Positions 54,794-64,000 of a stretch of 64,000 nucleotides of DNA are shown here, in pieces. Location of the stretch: assembly GCF_900103915.1 (NCBI RefSeq), contig NZ_FNIG01000007.1, positions 62,001-126,000 on the forward strand, in the 5' to 3' direction. The notes beneath the pieces are model-generated. The model was given only the letters and a program-made list of their open reading frames with translations, ran no database searches and was not told the origin of the DNA. Positions within the stretch are counted from its first letter, which is position 1. Each line of letters opens with the position of its first letter. The translations under genes were made by a program, and so were the position numbers. The DNA comes from Tenuibacillus multivorans (GTDB lineage: Bacteria > Bacillota > Bacilli > Bacillales > Alkalibacillaceae).

Positions 54794-55148
54794 AATCAAA
54801 AATGTGTTTTAGCAGATTCTGTAGCAATGTGTTCAAAATAGCGATTATAATCGCAGCTAAAATCGCTGTACCAAAGCCGTCAATCACAAAGGCATCGGCT
54901 AGAATCCATTGCGTCAACATTAGCGTTATCGCATTAATCACAAATAAAAATAGTCCGAGTGACACAACGGTAATCGGCAATGTAAATACAACTAAGATTG
55001 GTTTTACGATCGCATTCAAAATACCGAGTATAATACTCGCTATGATTGCTGTTGAAACGCCGTCGATATGAAATTGTTCAAACAATTCAGCTACAGCTAA
55101 AAGGGCAACGGTGTTTACAATGATGGAAATCAACCATTTTTTCAGCAT
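54792..55148 (-). CDS. yvlD: Phage-holin family IV membrane protein (YvlD-like)
   Basis: 118 aa, four membrane helices (LISIIVNTVALLAVAELF; VSTAIIASIILGILNAIVKPILVVFTLPITVVSLGLFLFVINAITLMLTQWIL; GTAILAAIIIAILNTLLQNLL). A family common near yvlB in Bacillus, linked to envelope stress. The internal repeat IxxIIxxILNxxxxxxL is visible in both halves. Confidence 0.88.
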   Translation of the reverse strand: MLKKWLISIIVNTVALLAVAELFEQFHIDGVSTAIIASIILGILNAIVKPILVVFTLPITVVSLGLFLFVINAITLMLTQWILADAFVIDGFGTAILAAIIIAILNTLLQNLLKHIFD

Positions 55149-55160
55149 ATGATAGCTCCT

Positions 55161-56249
55161 TTATGAAAGTGTATATATTTTTATACTACCCGTTTTTGTC
55201 TGAACATCAACATCTAGGTAAGATTCATCGTCAGTTACATTATAAAAATGCCACATGCGTTTGACCATTTGATCCATTTTATTTACGACAACATTTGGTA
55301 GGTCCACATCAACACTACCGACACTTGTATTCGCATTGCCTTTGACTTTTAAATCCTTTGGCAGGTAAAGCTGAGTTGAGCCAGTCGTTGTATTTAAATC
55401 AACACGTTTCACATCGGTATTATGCAAGTAAGTACGGACACTGCCTGTCGTGACATCCACATCTAAATATTCAACATCTCCATCCAAATAAACGGAACCT
55501 GTCGCCGTATCCAGCTTCGTTTTCGATAATTGGACTTCATCTAGTCGAATGGAGCCATGCTTCGTTTCAACATATAACGAATCGCCATCATAGTCATTTA
55601 GGCGGACACTACCATTCACCGTCGAAATCCGAGCCACGTTTAATTGAATCGCTCTAGATTTAACGGAGCCATTAACGGTTTTAATATAAGCTTGTTCATA
55701 CACTTTCTGAGGTAAATATATGACAGCATCGATTGAAATATTCTTTTGGTCTTGGTCCATCTGTAATGTTTCGTTTGTCACACCAATAGAAAAAGATTCA
55801 TCGAATAGCTTTTCGGCCCTTTCCTGATCTTCCTCTTTGTACACCTTTCCATTACATTGAACGGTGATCATTGAGCTTTCAGTTGGTAAGAATTCAACGC
55901 TACAGTTTGATAAATCAAAATTTAAATGGTCAACCTCGTCTGAAGAAAATTCAAACTTCCGCTTCACGTTGACATGATTAAAGCTAAATTCGAATGGGCC
56001 TTCTTTAACTCGCTGGATTGTATCATCAATCATTGTAAACAGGCCTTCGGTAATGTTTTTTAAGTCTCGTTTAAAATTCTCTTGAAACGATGATTTTTCT
56101 CGTTTTTCGCCATCCTTAGTTTCATCAGTATTCTCGTTTTCTTGCTCATGACTTTTTTCCAAGGCTTCTAGTAATTTCTCGGCCTCTTCAGCTGTTATAT
56201 GACCTTCCTCTAATAGACTTAAAATCTTATTTCGTTGATCGTTCATCAT
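55161..56249 (-). CDS. yvlB: DUF4097-family putative adhesin (YvlB-like)
   Basis: 362 aa. N-terminal SHOCT-like bihelical motif (KILSLLEEGHITAEEAEKLLEAL), charged linker, then a beta-helix built of repeated strands with TxTGSV/TVNGSV turns (KTVNGSVKSRAIQL, STVNGSVRLNDYDG, DTATGSVYLDGDVE, TTTGSTQLYLPKDL). Same layout as B. subtilis YvlB; precedes yvlD by 12 bp. Confidence 0.88.
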   Translation of the reverse strand: MMNDQRNKILSLLEEGHITAEEAEKLLEALEKSHEQENENTDETKDGEKREKSSFQENFKRDLKNITEGLFTMIDDTIQRVKEGPFEFSFNHVNVKRKFEFSSDEVDHLNFDLSNCSVEFLPTESSMITVQCNGKVYKEEDQERAEKLFDESFSIGVTNETLQMDQDQKNISIDAVIYLPQKVYEQAYIKTVNGSVKSRAIQLNVARISTVNGSVRLNDYDGDSLYVETKHGSIRLDEVQLSKTKLDTATGSVYLDGDVEYLDVDVTTGSVRTYLHNTDVKRVDLNTTTGSTQLYLPKDLKVKGNANTSVGSVDVDLPNVVVNKMDQMVKRMWHFYNVTDDESYLDVDVQTKTGSIKIYTLS

Positions 56250-56365
56250 CCGGTCCCCCTAAAAACACATCTTTATATATCTATGATACGATATCAAAAG
56301 CTGTGTGCCATCAATCACGAGACTGAAAATCCTGTGTGAAACCATCCACCTCTAGACCTAGCTTC

Positions 56366-57055
56366 TTAATAATCGACCTCATCAATGTTTACATCATAGA
56401 AACCTTCATAACGAAAACGCTCCAAAGCCGCATCACGTTCGTTATCCGCTTCACTATGACTAAGGAGCTGATTAAGCATTCCTTCAACCTGGGAACGGTG
56501 CGATTTAATCGCATCTAGTTTCGTATCAAACACATCGAGAATATCGATGACGACATTTGGTTTGCCGATGTTTTCGATTCGATCATTGGAAAAGGCTGTC
56601 GCCCACACTTCTGGGCGCTTTTCTAAGCTCATTCGTTTTACAGCTTCAAACGCTGCTGCCCCCATGGCATTATGATCGGGATGTACCGCATAACCAGGGT
56701 AAAACGTAATCACCAATGTCGCCCCAAGATCCTCAAGATAGTTTTTAAAACGTTCGGCTAAGTCATCACGTGATTCAAATTCTATCGTTTTATCACGATA
56801 ACCGAGCATCTCTAAATTCATATCTAATACATTACATGCATCGATTAATTCCTGCTTACGAATTTGTGGTAGTGTTTCACGGTTTGCAAAAAAGGGATTC
56901 CCCATATTGCGCCCCATTTCGCCTAATGTACCACATAGATACGTTACTGGAACACCTGCCTCACGAAATTTTGTGATGGTACCAGCTGTCCCAAATGATT
57001 CGTCATCTGGATGCGGATAGATGACGACAACATGTTTATGTTCACTAAAATTCAT
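56366..57055 (-). CDS. bshB2: Bacillithiol biosynthesis deacetylase BshB2
   Basis: 229 aa, LmbE/PIG-L zinc deacetylase: PHPDDESFG metal site, YLCGTLGEMGRNMGNP and HPDHNAMG. Removes acetyl from GlcNAc-malate or acts as bacillithiol-conjugate amidase. Pairs with a YojF-like gene 14 bp upstream, as yojG-yojF in Bacillus, supporting a bacillithiol-using organism. Confidence 0.92.
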   Translation of the reverse strand: MNFSEHKHVVVIYPHPDDESFGTAGTITKFREAGVPVTYLCGTLGEMGRNMGNPFFANRETLPQIRKQELIDACNVLDMNLEMLGYRDKTIEFESRDDLAERFKNYLEDLGATLVITFYPGYAVHPDHNAMGAAAFEAVKRMSLEKRPEVWATAFSNDRIENIGKPNVVIDILDVFDTKLDAIKSHRSQVEGMLNQLLSHSEADNERDAALERFRYEGFYDVNIDEVDY

Positions 57056-57069
57056 TTCCTGTACACCCC

Positions 57070-57423
57070 TTAGTATGAAAATGGTTCCTGACTAATCTCT
57101 AAGGCAACCATGAGTCGACCTTGATTGTCATGGCCTGCTAACAATAGATGACCTTGTTCACTAAATTCATAATCGGTTAACCCTTCGGCGTAAATCCAAC
57201 CGATGTCATGCTTTAACCCAACACGGAAACTACCGTTATGCTCGACAATTTTTCCTTGATGATAGGTTAGCTGTGCATTACGAATATAAGCGCCAACGTT
57301 ATAGGCATTTTGATTAAAATGACTTGCGTAAGCCCCATTTGTCGTTTCTAAATGGACATAAACAGGTTTTGCTGCGAACTGATCAATATAAGATTGTACG
57401 TCTTCAAGCTTGATCGCATCCAT
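57070..57423 (-). CDS. yojF: DUF1806-family protein (YojF-like)
   Basis: 117 aa: QSYIDQFAAKPVYVHLETTNGAYASHFN, FNQNAYNVGAYIRNAQLTYHQGKI, FRVGLKHDIGWIYAEGLTDYE, and LLLAGHDNQGRLMVALEIS. Matches the DUF1806/YojF family encoded with bshB2; exact role unknown. 13 bp after uvrA. Confidence 0.88.
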   Translation of the reverse strand: MDAIKLEDVQSYIDQFAAKPVYVHLETTNGAYASHFNQNAYNVGAYIRNAQLTYHQGKIVEHNGSFRVGLKHDIGWIYAEGLTDYEFSEQGHLLLAGHDNQGRLMVALEISQEPFSY

Positions 57424-57436
57424 TATGTGTCCTCCC

Positions 57437-60295
57437 CTACTTTGCTTCTAGAATACGTTCTTCCATACGTTTGCGGTCTCGTTCTAAAACTGGTCTTAAA
57501 TAATTCCCTGTATAAGACTCCTCAACTTCAGTAATTTCTTCTGGCGTTCCAGTAGCGACAATTTGACCGCCACCTTCACCGCCTTCAGGACCGAGATCGA
57601 TTAGATAATCAGCCGTTTTGATGACATCCAAATTATGTTCAATAATTAAGACAGTATCGCCACTTTCCACGAGACGCTGTAAAACATTTAATAGTCGTGA
57701 TATGTCATGAACATGAAGCCCTGTCGTTGGTTCGTCTAAAATGTATAACGAGCGGCCATTCGAACGTCGATGTAGCTCACTAGCTAATTTAACACGCTGC
57801 GCTTCACCACCAGACAGTGTTGTCGCAGGCTGACCTAAGCGAACGTAGCCTAAGCCAACATCTTCAATGGTTTGGAGCTTCCGTCTGATTTTCGGTATGT
57901 TTTCGAAAAACTCAAGCGCTTCTTCTATGCGCATATCTAAAACATCAGCTATACTTTTACCTTTATATTTCACTTCTAATGTTTCTCGGTTATAACGCTT
58001 ACCATGACACACTTCACACGGTACATAGACATCCGGTAAAAAGTGCATTTCAATTTTAATAATACCGTCACCACGACAAGCTTCACAACGGCCACCCTTC
58101 ACGTTAAAACTAAAGCGACCTTTGTTATAGCCACGAATTTTTGCTTCACTCGTTTGCGCAAACACATCACGAATATTGTCAAACACACCTGTATACGTCG
58201 CTGGGTTCGAGCGTGGCGTACGACCAATCGGAGACTGATCAATATCGATGACCTTCTCGAGTTGGTCAATCCCACGAATCTCTTTATGCTTACCAGGCTT
58301 CGCTTTACCGCGATGTAATTTTTGCGACAATGTTTTATATAAAATTTCATTGATTAATGTACTTTTTCCTGAGCCTGAGACACCCGTGACCACTGTCATT
58401 AAGCCAAGCGGAATCGAGATGTTAACGTTTTTTAAGTTATGTTCTTCTGCCTGCCTGATTTCCAGTTTTCGCTTTCTGTTAAACTTACGTCGCTCTGTTG
58501 GCAGAGGAATAAACTTTTTCCCGCTTAAATATTGGCCAGTTAGCGATTCTTCTTTTACCATGACGTCGTTTGGTGTTCCCGCAGCGACGATTTCGCCACC
58601 TTGCGCTCCAGCTCCTGGCCCGATATCAACGAGCCAATCAGCCGCTAGCATCGTATCCTCATCGTGTTCAACGACAATAAGTGTATTGTCAAGGTCTCGC
58701 ATCCGTTTAAGTGTCTGTATTAAACGATCATTATCCCGCTGGTGCAGCCCGATGGATGGCTCATCTAAGACATATAAAACACCTGTTAAAGCCGAACCAA
58801 TTTGCGTGGCTAAACGAATTCGCTGCGCTTCTCCACCGGATAACGTTCCAGCTGAACGCGATAACGTTAAATAATCGAGCCCAACATTAACTAAAAACGT
58901 CAGCCGGTCCCCGATTTCCTTTTTAATCATTTGCGCAATTTGTTCTTCTTTTTCGCTTAATTTTACGTTCAGAATCCAATCTAACACGTGTGTCACTGAG
59001 TGTTCTGTAACTTCACCGATGTGTGACCCATCCACTTTAACGGCTAAAGCTTCCTCTGATAGACGATAACCTTGACAAGTCGGACACTCCAACTGGGTCA
59101 TATATTTCTCCATTTGTTCGCGCACATAATTAGAGGATGTCTCATGATAACGACGAGAAACATTGGAAATAACACCTTCAAAATAGATTTTATTTTCTCG
59201 GACGTTTCCGCGTTCATTTTCATAGCGGAATAAAATACGTTCTTTTCCGCTTCCATATAAAATTTTATTCAGCTGTTTCTTTGGAAGATCCTTTAGCGGT
59301 GTATCCATATCGATGTCATAATGATCACAAACACTTTTTAATAGTTGTGGGTAATATTGCGATGAAATTGGTATCCATGGTACAATGGCTTGCTCATTTA
59401 AAGTTAAGTCACGATCTGGTATAACTAAATCTAAATCAACCTCAAGTTTCGAACCAAGCCCATCACATGTTTTACAAGCGCCAAATGGACTGTTAAACGA
59501 GAATAATCTCGGCTCTAGGTCACCAATCGTAAAGCCACAAATTGGGCAGGCATGATTTTCATTAAAAAACATATCCTCACCGTCAATGACGTTAACAATG
59601 ACTTGACCGCCACTTAGCCTCAACGCCGTTTCTAACGAATCACTAAGGCGTGTTTCAATGCCTTCTTTAACAATTAGACGGTCAATAACGACTTCAATCG
59701 TATGGTTTTTATTTTTATCGAGATTAATTTCTTCGTTAATCTCACGCATTTCGCCGTCGACTCGTAAACGGATATAGCCTTCCTTTTTCAAATCAGATAA
59801 AACCTTTGCATGTTCGCCTTTACGCCCTGAAACAACCGGAGAGAGTACTTGTAGCTTCGTCCGTTCTTCAAGCTCTAAAATATGGTCAACCATCTGTTCA
59901 ACCGATTGAGCGGAAATTTCCTCACCATGAATCGGACAAATCGGTCGTCCCACTCTAGCGTATAATAGACGAAGATAATCATAGATTTCTGTTACCGTTC
60001 CAACCGTAGAACGAGGGTTTTTACTCGTCGTTTTTTGATCGATCGATATCGCCGGAGACAAGCCTTCAATCGCATCTACATCTGGTTTATCCATTTGTCC
60101 TAAAAACTGACGCGCATAAGCCGACAAGGACTCGACATAACGGCGCTGTCCTTCCGCATAAATCGTATCAAACGCTAATGACGATTTACCTGAACCTGAT
60201 AGACCTGTCATCACGATAAATTGATTTTTAGGAATTTCAACATCAACATCTTTTAAGTTATGCGCACGTGCACCTTGAACCGTAATTGATTTCAT
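57437..60295 (-). CDS. uvrA: Excinuclease ABC subunit A
   Basis: 952 aa. Two ABC ATPase modules: Walker [17 protein letters not shown] and [16 protein letters not shown], signature [12 protein letters not shown] and [12 protein letters not shown], and zinc fingers ([64 protein letters not shown]). Damage recognition in nucleotide excision repair. 9 bp after uvrB in one operon under a LexA box. Confidence 0.97.
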   Translation of the reverse strand: MKSITVQGARAHNLKDVDVEIPKNQFIVMTGLSGSGKSSLAFDTIYAEGQRRYVESLSAYARQFLGQMDKPDVDAIEGLSPAISIDQKTTSKNPRSTVGTVTEIYDYLRLLYARVGRPICPIHGEEISAQSVEQMVDHILELEERTKLQVLSPVVSGRKGEHAKVLSDLKKEGYIRLRVDGEMREINEEINLDKNKNHTIEVVIDRLIVKEGIETRLSDSLETALRLSGGQVIVNVIDGEDMFFNENHACPICGFTIGDLEPRLFSFNSPFGACKTCDGLGSKLEVDLDLVIPDRDLTLNEQAIVPWIPISSQYYPQLLKSVCDHYDIDMDTPLKDLPKKQLNKILYGSGKERILFRYENERGNVRENKIYFEGVISNVSRRYHETSSNYVREQMEKYMTQLECPTCQGYRLSEEALAVKVDGSHIGEVTEHSVTHVLDWILNVKLSEKEEQIAQMIKKEIGDRLTFLVNVGLDYLTLSRSAGTLSGGEAQRIRLATQIGSALTGVLYVLDEPSIGLHQRDNDRLIQTLKRMRDLDNTLIVVEHDEDTMLAADWLVDIGPGAGAQGGEIVAAGTPNDVMVKEESLTGQYLSGKKFIPLPTERRKFNRKRKLEIRQAEEHNLKNVNISIPLGLMTVVTGVSGSGKSTLINEILYKTLSQKLHRGKAKPGKHKEIRGIDQLEKVIDIDQSPIGRTPRSNPATYTGVFDNIRDVFAQTSEAKIRGYNKGRFSFNVKGGRCEACRGDGIIKIEMHFLPDVYVPCEVCHGKRYNRETLEVKYKGKSIADVLDMRIEEALEFFENIPKIRRKLQTIEDVGLGYVRLGQPATTLSGGEAQRVKLASELHRRSNGRSLYILDEPTTGLHVHDISRLLNVLQRLVESGDTVLIIEHNLDVIKTADYLIDLGPEGGEGGGQIVATGTPEEITEVEESYTGNYLRPVLERDRKRMEERILEAK

Positions 60296-60304
60296 CGTCT
60301 AGCT

Positions 60305-62275
60305 TCATCCTTCCGATTTTAACTCTAAAATAATATCGCGTAGTTCCATCGCTTTTTCGAAATCTAAATCCTTTGCAGCCTGCTTCATCTCCGCTTCCAT
60401 TTGGTCAATCATTTCCGCTTTTTCATCCTTAGATAAATTCTCATACTGTTTTGCAGCATTTTCATCTTTATCTGAATCATAAGTCGCACGAATCACATCA
60501 CGAATATCCTTCTTGATCGTTTTCGGTGTAATGCCATGCTCTTCATTATACGCTTCCTGAATGTTACGTCGGCGACTAGTTTCGTCAATCGCATATTGCA
60601 TTGATTTGGTGATTTTATCTCCATACATAATGACTTCCCCGTTCTCATTACGCGCTGCACGTCCCATCGTCTGTACGAGAGACCTTTCTGAACGCAAGAA
60701 CCCTTCCTTATCAGCATCCAAAATAGCGACTAAGGAAACTTCAGGAATATCTAAACCTTCACGTAATAAGTTAATCCCGACCAGGACATCATACGTACCG
60801 AGCCTTAACTCGCGAATAATTTCAATTCGCTCGAGTGTTTTAATCTCAGAGTGAAGATAAGCCACCTTAATACCCATCTCCTGCAAATAATCCGTTAAGT
60901 CCTCGGACATTTTAATCGTTAGCGTCGTTACAAGGACGCGCTCATCCCGCTCTTTACGTTTATTGATTTCACCAATTAAGTCATCAATCTGTCCTTTAAT
61001 TGGACGAACATCAATTTTAGGATCTAATAATCCAGTCGGTCGAATAATCTGTTCAATCACACCTGGCGAATGCTCAAGCTCATAGTCACCCGGAGTTGCC
61101 GAAACATATAAGATATGATCAATATGCTTTTCAAATTCCTCGAATTTAAGCGGACGGTTGTCCAGCGCTGATGGCAAACGGAATCCGTGATCAACCAACG
61201 TCATTTTACGTGCTCGGTCACCATTGTACATCCCGCGAATCTGCGGTATCGTCACGTGCGATTCATCGATGACAATCAACGAGTCATCCGGGAAATAATC
61301 GAGTAACGTATACGGTGTTGAGCCTGGATCACGAAAGGCTAAATGCCGTGAATAGTTCTCAATTCCAGAACAAAAGCCCATTTCATTCATCATTTCGATG
61401 TCATAGCGCGTCCGTTGCTCTAACCGTTGCGCCTCTAGTAATTTCCCCTCGTTGTGAAACTTTTCTAATTCTTCTTCTAGCTCTTTTTCTATATTTTTAA
61501 TTGCGCGTTGCATTTTTTCCTCACGTGTGACGAAGTGAGATGCCGGATATATCGCCACGTGCTCACGATCACCGACGATTTCCCCCGTCAAGGCATCGAC
61601 CTCACGAATCCGATCAATCTCATCGCCAAAAAATTCAACACGAATACAATGCTCTTCACGTGATGCTGGAATAATTTCTAACGAATCCCCGCGAACACGG
61701 AATGTACCGCGCTGGAAATCGATATCATTACGTGCGTATTGGATATCAACTAAGTCACGTAAAACCTGATTACGTTCTTTTTCCATACCAACGCGCAAGG
61801 ACAAGACAAGATCCTTATATTCATGCGGCGAACCTAAACCGTAAATACACGATACACTCGCTACAATTAACACATCATCTCGTTCAAATAAGGAAGATGT
61901 CGCTGAGTGCCGGAGCTTATCGATTTCATCATTAATACTCGCATCTTTCTCAATGTATGTATCTGATTGCGGCACATACGCTTCCGGCTGGTAGTAATCG
62001 TAATAACTAACGAAATACTCCACCGCATTATTCGGGAAAAACTCTTTAAACTCACTATATAATTGACCCGCTAACGTTTTGTTATGCGCGATCACTAATG
62101 TCGGGCGATTAATTTCTCGAACCACGTTTGACACGGTAAAGGTTTTCCCTGTTCCGGTTGCGCCGAGTAACGTTTGATGTCGTTCATTTTGTTTAATACC
62201 GTTTACAATTTGATCAATCGCTTTGGGTTGATCTCCTTGTGGTTTAAACTTTGATTCAAGCTCAAATTGTTCCAC
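60305..62275 (-). CDS. uvrB: Excinuclease ABC subunit B
   Basis: 656 aa helicase-like: Walker [16 protein letters not shown], beta-hairpin region [25 protein letters not shown] box [19 protein letters not shown], helicase [24 protein letters not shown] and C-terminal UVR motif [30 protein letters not shown]. Start ATG 62275 with TGGAGAT upstream. The SOS box is 48 bp before the start. Confidence 0.97.
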   Translation of the reverse strand: MEQFELESKFKPQGDQPKAIDQIVNGIKQNERHQTLLGATGTGKTFTVSNVVREINRPTLVIAHNKTLAGQLYSEFKEFFPNNAVEYFVSYYDYYQPEAYVPQSDTYIEKDASINDEIDKLRHSATSSLFERDDVLIVASVSCIYGLGSPHEYKDLVLSLRVGMEKERNQVLRDLVDIQYARNDIDFQRGTFRVRGDSLEIIPASREEHCIRVEFFGDEIDRIREVDALTGEIVGDREHVAIYPASHFVTREEKMQRAIKNIEKELEEELEKFHNEGKLLEAQRLEQRTRYDIEMMNEMGFCSGIENYSRHLAFRDPGSTPYTLLDYFPDDSLIVIDESHVTIPQIRGMYNGDRARKMTLVDHGFRLPSALDNRPLKFEEFEKHIDHILYVSATPGDYELEHSPGVIEQIIRPTGLLDPKIDVRPIKGQIDDLIGEINKRKERDERVLVTTLTIKMSEDLTDYLQEMGIKVAYLHSEIKTLERIEIIRELRLGTYDVLVGINLLREGLDIPEVSLVAILDADKEGFLRSERSLVQTMGRAARNENGEVIMYGDKITKSMQYAIDETSRRRNIQEAYNEEHGITPKTIKKDIRDVIRATYDSDKDENAAKQYENLSKDEKAEMIDQMEAEMKQAAKDLDFEKAMELRDIILELKSEG

Positions 62276-62322
62276 AACACCATCTCCAATTTATATACTA
62301 AAATTAGTATAACATAAAAATA

Positions 62323-62336
62323 CGAACAAAAGTTCT
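62323..62336 (-). promoter_or_regulatory. LexA (SOS) box upstream of uvrBA
   Basis: Minus strand AGAACTTTTGTTCG, i.e. GAAC-N4-GTTC as in Bacillus LexA boxes. A -10 box TATACT lies just downstream (about 62310-62305). It is nearly the same as the box controlling immA-int of the prophage. Confidence 0.85.
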
Positions 62337-62397
62337 GTTTTTGATATTTTTTTCTGTATGTTAAGGATAATTTTGTTGGTGATAATTTGCAAAAGAT

Positions 62398-62520
62398 TTA
62401 TTCAAGTTTCGCTCCTTTTTATTTAAGTTATTAATGGAATTGTTTAAGTTGGCTGATTACTTATTTAAGTTTCGATATAATTGTTTAAGTTTTACCCAAA
62501 ATTGTTTAAGTTTTTTAACG
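62398..62520. repeat. 21-bp-period intergenic array, TTTAAGTT core (6 units)
   Basis: TT[TC]AAGTT cores at 62401, 62422, 62443, 62464, 62484 and 62505: steps 21, 21, 21, 20, 21. Same period and same kind of location (between the minJ terminator and uvrB) as the other arrays but a different core. In B. subtilis csbA stands at this place; no such gene is seen here. Confidence 0.85.
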
Positions 62521-62527
62521 AAATAAA

Positions 62528-62554
62528 AAGCCCGAATACAACGTACCCGAGCTT
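62528..62554 (-). terminator. Terminator of minJ
   Basis: On the minus strand AAGCTCG...CGGGCTT then TTTTATTT; begins at the minJ stop. Confidence 0.8.
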
Positions 62555-63746
62555 AATTAATCTCTTCTGTTTTTAATGTAAAGCGTGGGGTTTCCTTCAC
62601 GAATATTAAGCCTAATTCATGATATTCACCTTGATATAAGGCCCGTTGAGCAAATCGGACTTCGCCATCTAGACCACGTATCGTCAGCTTACAAAACGTC
62701 CTGTTCTCACTCATGACCTCGAAAAACTCATGCTCATTCGTCACATCAATATCATGAATCCTTTCTATTTTTTCACCGATCTGAATGCCCATATCATCCG
62801 CGGGCGAACCAGGAATCACACCGACGACGATAATGCCATACGGTTGTGGCGTAAAAATAGGACGTTTTTCTGAATCAAAAGATCGTCCAACCCAATGAAT
62901 TAGAGCACGTCCGATCATAGCTACAGCCACCAGCACTATGGCTAATTCATTCATGAAATAAACTCCCACAGCACCACCTACAAGTAATACAGCCAAAATA
63001 CTGACGGCTTTTGCTGCTTTTTTAGTGCCTACATCGGCAAAATCACCTTGAAAACGTTGCGCGTAACCGATCACAAACGGAAATAGCATCAGACCGAAGC
63101 TATCACCTATACCAAAAACAGGCCACCATTCGAAAACAGTTAATTCAAGTGCCCCACCTGTCACAGGGATAAAAAATGGAACAAACATCATCCGTTTAAC
63201 GACATGACTTCCGACAAACTTACCGCGGTCACCTTTTTTCATATCTGGGAAAGTGTGACGGCGTTTCGTCGTGGCCATTATTAAGATTTCAGCAAATATG
63301 AATACCACTAATAAATAGCTTATAAAAACGGGGTCAACGTTAGTGATTGGACTTAACCATGGTAGTAATTCTACCTCAAACGTCGTTAGCCCCCAAATGA
63401 CAACAGCCACAAGACCAATTGTATAAACTGGTGAAAATAGCCATACCTGGTTGAATAACGCAAAAACCAACATAACGACTGACAATAATAGAAGCCATTC
63501 ATAGTTCACCATTGATCCTGATAAAATCAGTAAAGCCGATATTAAAACGCCGACCATAATTCCAGATAACCATGTACCTTTCCATTCAGAGCCTATCGGA
63601 AAAACCCGATGTCCGAATGCATGACGATCATGTTTAATCCGCTTATATCCTGTCCAAAACGTAAAGGCAATCGCCACATATATAATCGGTTGAGCAAAAA
63701 TCCATAACGTTGCTATTCCGAATTCTTTAAGCCATTCCACGCCCAT
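62553..63746 (-). CDS. minJ: Division topological determinant MinJ-like PDZ membrane protein
   Basis: 397 aa: several membrane segments over the first 290 residues and a C-terminal PDZ domain (FTPQPYGIIVVGVIPGSPADDMGIQIGEKIERIHDIDVTNEHEFFEVM). MinJ bridges DivIVA and MinD in Bacillus; its place between ctpB and uvrB is conserved. C-terminal tail extends past the PDZ (LTIRGLDGEVRFAQRALYQGEYHELGLIFV). Confidence 0.87.
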   Translation of the reverse strand: MGVEWLKEFGIATLWIFAQPIIYVAIAFTFWTGYKRIKHDRHAFGHRVFPIGSEWKGTWLSGIMVGVLISALLILSGSMVNYEWLLLLSVVMLVFALFNQVWLFSPVYTIGLVAVVIWGLTTFEVELLPWLSPITNVDPVFISYLLVVFIFAEILIMATTKRRHTFPDMKKGDRGKFVGSHVVKRMMFVPFFIPVTGGALELTVFEWWPVFGIGDSFGLMLFPFVIGYAQRFQGDFADVGTKKAAKAVSILAVLLVGGAVGVYFMNELAIVLVAVAMIGRALIHWVGRSFDSEKRPIFTPQPYGIIVVGVIPGSPADDMGIQIGEKIERIHDIDVTNEHEFFEVMSENRTFCKLTIRGLDGEVRFAQRALYQGEYHELGLIFVKETPRFTLKTEEIN

Positions 63747-63826
63747 GCTGCTTACCCCCGATATGTAATTTCCATCATCACTATATTCGTTAACAGATCA
63801 CATTTTTCCTTCTAAAAAAGATATAA

Positions 63827-63860
63827 AATAGATGACTCAAGCCAGGTTGAGTCATCTATT
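63827..63860 (-). terminator. Terminator of ctpB
   Basis: Long perfect stem AATAGATGACTCAA / TTGAGTCATCTATT followed by T-rich sequence on the minus strand. Confidence 0.9.
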
Positions 63861-63863
63861 ATG

Positions 63864-64000
63864 TTAATCAAATAAAACGTCCACCGCTTTTTGTAGCTGG
63901 CGATCATTTTCAGTATCATTGACCGCTTCAAGAATTTGTTCTTCGAGTAGGCTTTCTGTCTCCTCATTCACAACACCCGAAGCCGATAAGCCGTAATCAC
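63864..64000 (-). CDS. ctpB: Carboxy-terminal processing protease, C-terminal end
   Basis: Only the last 45 codons are in the window, ending LLEEQILEAVNDTENDRQLQ-KAVDVLFD-stop. The stretch DYGLSASGVVNEETESLL is the end of a peptidoglycan-binding domain, and NDRQLQKAVDVL is the typical tail of Bacillus S41 proteases of the CtpB group. Next to minJ, as in B. subtilis. The catalytic part is outside the window. Confidence 0.75.
   Translation of the reverse strand, partial: DYGLSASGVVNEETESLLEEQILEAVNDTENDRQLQKAVDVLFD

Noticed and set aside
58043-58874. Plus-strand frames within uvrA
   Set aside because: Shadow frames of the well-supported minus-strand uvrA gene.

Overview
The window looks like chromosome of a low-to-moderate GC Bacillaceae-type Firmicute. 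The evidence is the cggR-gap-pgk-tpiA-gpmI glycolytic operon, the crh-whiA-glmR(yvcK)-rapZ cluster, hprK-lgt-yvoD-ppaX-yvoF, bacillithiol deacetylase bshB2, a perfect CtsR box at clpP, Bacillus-type LexA boxes, and ctpB-minJ-uvrB-uvrA. I cannot name the species from the sequence. Outside the mobile element most genes lie on the minus strand.

Layout. 1-5.9 kb: glycolysis operon with CggR and its operator, a glutaredoxin-like gene and a small membrane protein. 5.93-19.02 kb: a 13.1 kb AT-rich integrated element in the 3' end of tRNA-Arg(CCG), bounded by 17-bp att repeats. It carries (i) an unrecognised three-gene operon, (ii) a second short tyrosine recombinase, (iii) a tightly overlapping operon with a Zot/pI-like ATPase, a large anchored adhesin and tiny single-membrane-segment proteins like those of filamentous phages, (iv) a divergent switch with three identical-arm operators, (v) an ABC three-component (ABC-3C) conflict system and (vi) an ImmA-type protease plus integrase behind a LexA-controlled promoter. 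I read it as a lysogenic inovirus-like prophage carrying two cargo or defence loci. No replication initiator is recognisable.

19.3-25.1 kb: clpP, a pantothenate-type Na+ symporter with its small YhdT partner, and a MoxR ATPase/VWA pair. 25.3-38.4 kb: two gene groups that together can be read as a complete lysine degradation route: lysine 6-dehydrogenase, aldehyde dehydrogenase, aminotransferase and TPP decarboxylase on the minus strand with an IclR regulator, then semialdehyde dehydrogenase, CoA-transferase and acyl-CoA dehydrogenase on the plus strand (glutarate to crotonyl-CoA). 38.7-54 kb: OPT transporter, crh-whiA-yvcK-rapZ, trxB, a TPR protein, glpD-glpK and the hprK operon. 54.8-64 kb: yvlD-yvlB, bshB2-yojF, uvrA-uvrB, minJ and the end of ctpB.

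The most unusual feature outside the element is a dispersed family of intergenic arrays with a strict 21-bp period (six arrays, 6 to 26 units, three different core motifs, one with an 84-bp higher-order repeat). Each array sits between an intrinsic terminator and the start of the next co-directional gene. I know of no described element of this form. It looks like a genome-wide intergenic feature of this lineage, and 21 bp is two turns of the helix.
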